6,464 nucleotides of DNA from Deltaproteobacteria bacterium. GTDB lineage: Bacteria; Desulfobacterota; Desulfobacteria; Desulfobacterales; JAFDCJ01. Of the stretch, positions 6,284 to 6,464 are shown piece after piece. A model generated the notes under the pieces. That model made no database searches. It was not told the origin of the DNA and saw only the letters and a list, made by a program, of their open reading frames with translations. The stretch's first letter is position 1; each line of letters opens with the position of its first letter. The stretch spans positions 1 through 6,464 of the forward strand of contig JAJRVC010000282.1 in assembly GCA_024277475.1 (NCBI GenBank), written 5' to 3'. Both the position numbers and the translations under genes were made by a program.

Positions 6284-6297
6284 TGCCGCTACCGGCA
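6284..6297. repeat. 14-bp inverted repeat just upstream of the -35 box, possible operator
   Basis: TGCCG and CGGCA are perfect 5-bp arms around a CTAC centre. The element ends 6 nt upstream of the TTGACA of the - strand promoter, a position suited to an activator or to the RNA polymerase alpha subunit. It could also be a chance GC-rich palindrome. No regulator can be named from it. Confidence 0.3.
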
Positions 6298-6464
6298 GGA
6301 TAGCTTCAATAGGTTATGAGATTTAAAGTTGAGGATTCTGACTTTTTACGGGAGTGTCAATATTCAATGACCACCATGGAGCATGTGGACCTGCCGGCGA
6401 TACTTTCGATTGGCATGCAAATAGAGATGCGCTATTTTAACTGGGCCCGTTGGACCCCTTAACC
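6298..6464. other. Right-end region with no supported gene
   Basis: The only + strand frame of note runs from ATG 6316 to TAA 6462 (48 codons), with an internal ATG at 6367 preceded by GGGAG (6350-6354) at a long 12-nt spacing. Its peptide is methionine- and aromatic-rich toward the end (MQIEMRYFNWARWTP) and matches nothing I recognise. On the - strand a frame enters from the window edge and ends in TGA at 6366-6364 without a recognisable product. This is most likely the intergenic DNA upstream of the - strand operon. Confidence 0.4.

Noticed and set aside
1..6464. CRISPR arrays, tRNA or rRNA genes, insertion sequences.
   Set aside because: No direct-repeat/spacer pattern, cloverleaf-like sequence, rRNA-like stretch, transposase frame or terminal inverted repeats were seen.

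Overview
The window carries a short-chain fatty-acid activation and signalling locus, probably from a deltaproteobacterium (Desulfobacterota, possibly sulfate-reducer-like). This placement is an inference from the gene types, the moderate G+C content and the style of the heptameric intergenic repeats. It has not been tested against any database.

Layout. Positions 1-220 are the C-terminal end of a propionyl-CoA synthetase of the PrpE/ACSS3 type. An 82-nt gap follows, with a possible 14-codon leader ORF, and then a stand-alone CheY-like response regulator (303-707). A 67-nt gap, bridged by a possible 25-codon ORF, leads to a 724-residue membrane protein (775-2949). That protein joins two membrane segments, a HAMP-like region, a PAS domain, a degenerate histidine-kinase core and a C-terminal DEDDh 3'-5' exonuclease domain. 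All of these read on the + strand. A convergent intergenic region (2950-3188) holds a plausible rho-independent terminator, a six-unit heptamer repeat and a small AT-rich inverted repeat. On the - strand lie a 924-residue SLC5 (sodium:solute symporter)/STAC/histidine-kinase fusion (5963-3189, GTG start with a clear ribosome binding site) and, 3 nt upstream of it, a 77-residue two-helix membrane protein (6200-5967). A good sigma70-type promoter at 6277-6249 drives this pair, with a 14-bp inverted repeat just upstream of the -35 box. The last 160-odd bases hold no gene I can support.

How the genes may work together. The SLC5-STAC kinase resembles CrbS/MxtR, the sensor kinases that control acetyl-CoA synthetase and acetate use in Vibrio and Pseudomonas. 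Here the neighbouring acid-activating enzyme is PrpE-like, so the sensed or transported substrate may be propionate or another short-chain acid (inference). The kinase has intact catalytic motifs but no C-terminal receiver domain. The nearby response regulator has an intact receiver but no output domain. The third protein has a kinase fold that has lost the phospho-histidine, the ATP-box asparagine and the G1 aspartate, yet keeps an intact nuclease active site. An attractive but untested model is that the SLC5 kinase phosphorylates the CheY-like protein, which then docks on the pseudokinase to control a membrane-tethered exonuclease. This pseudokinase-nuclease protein is the most interesting item in the window.
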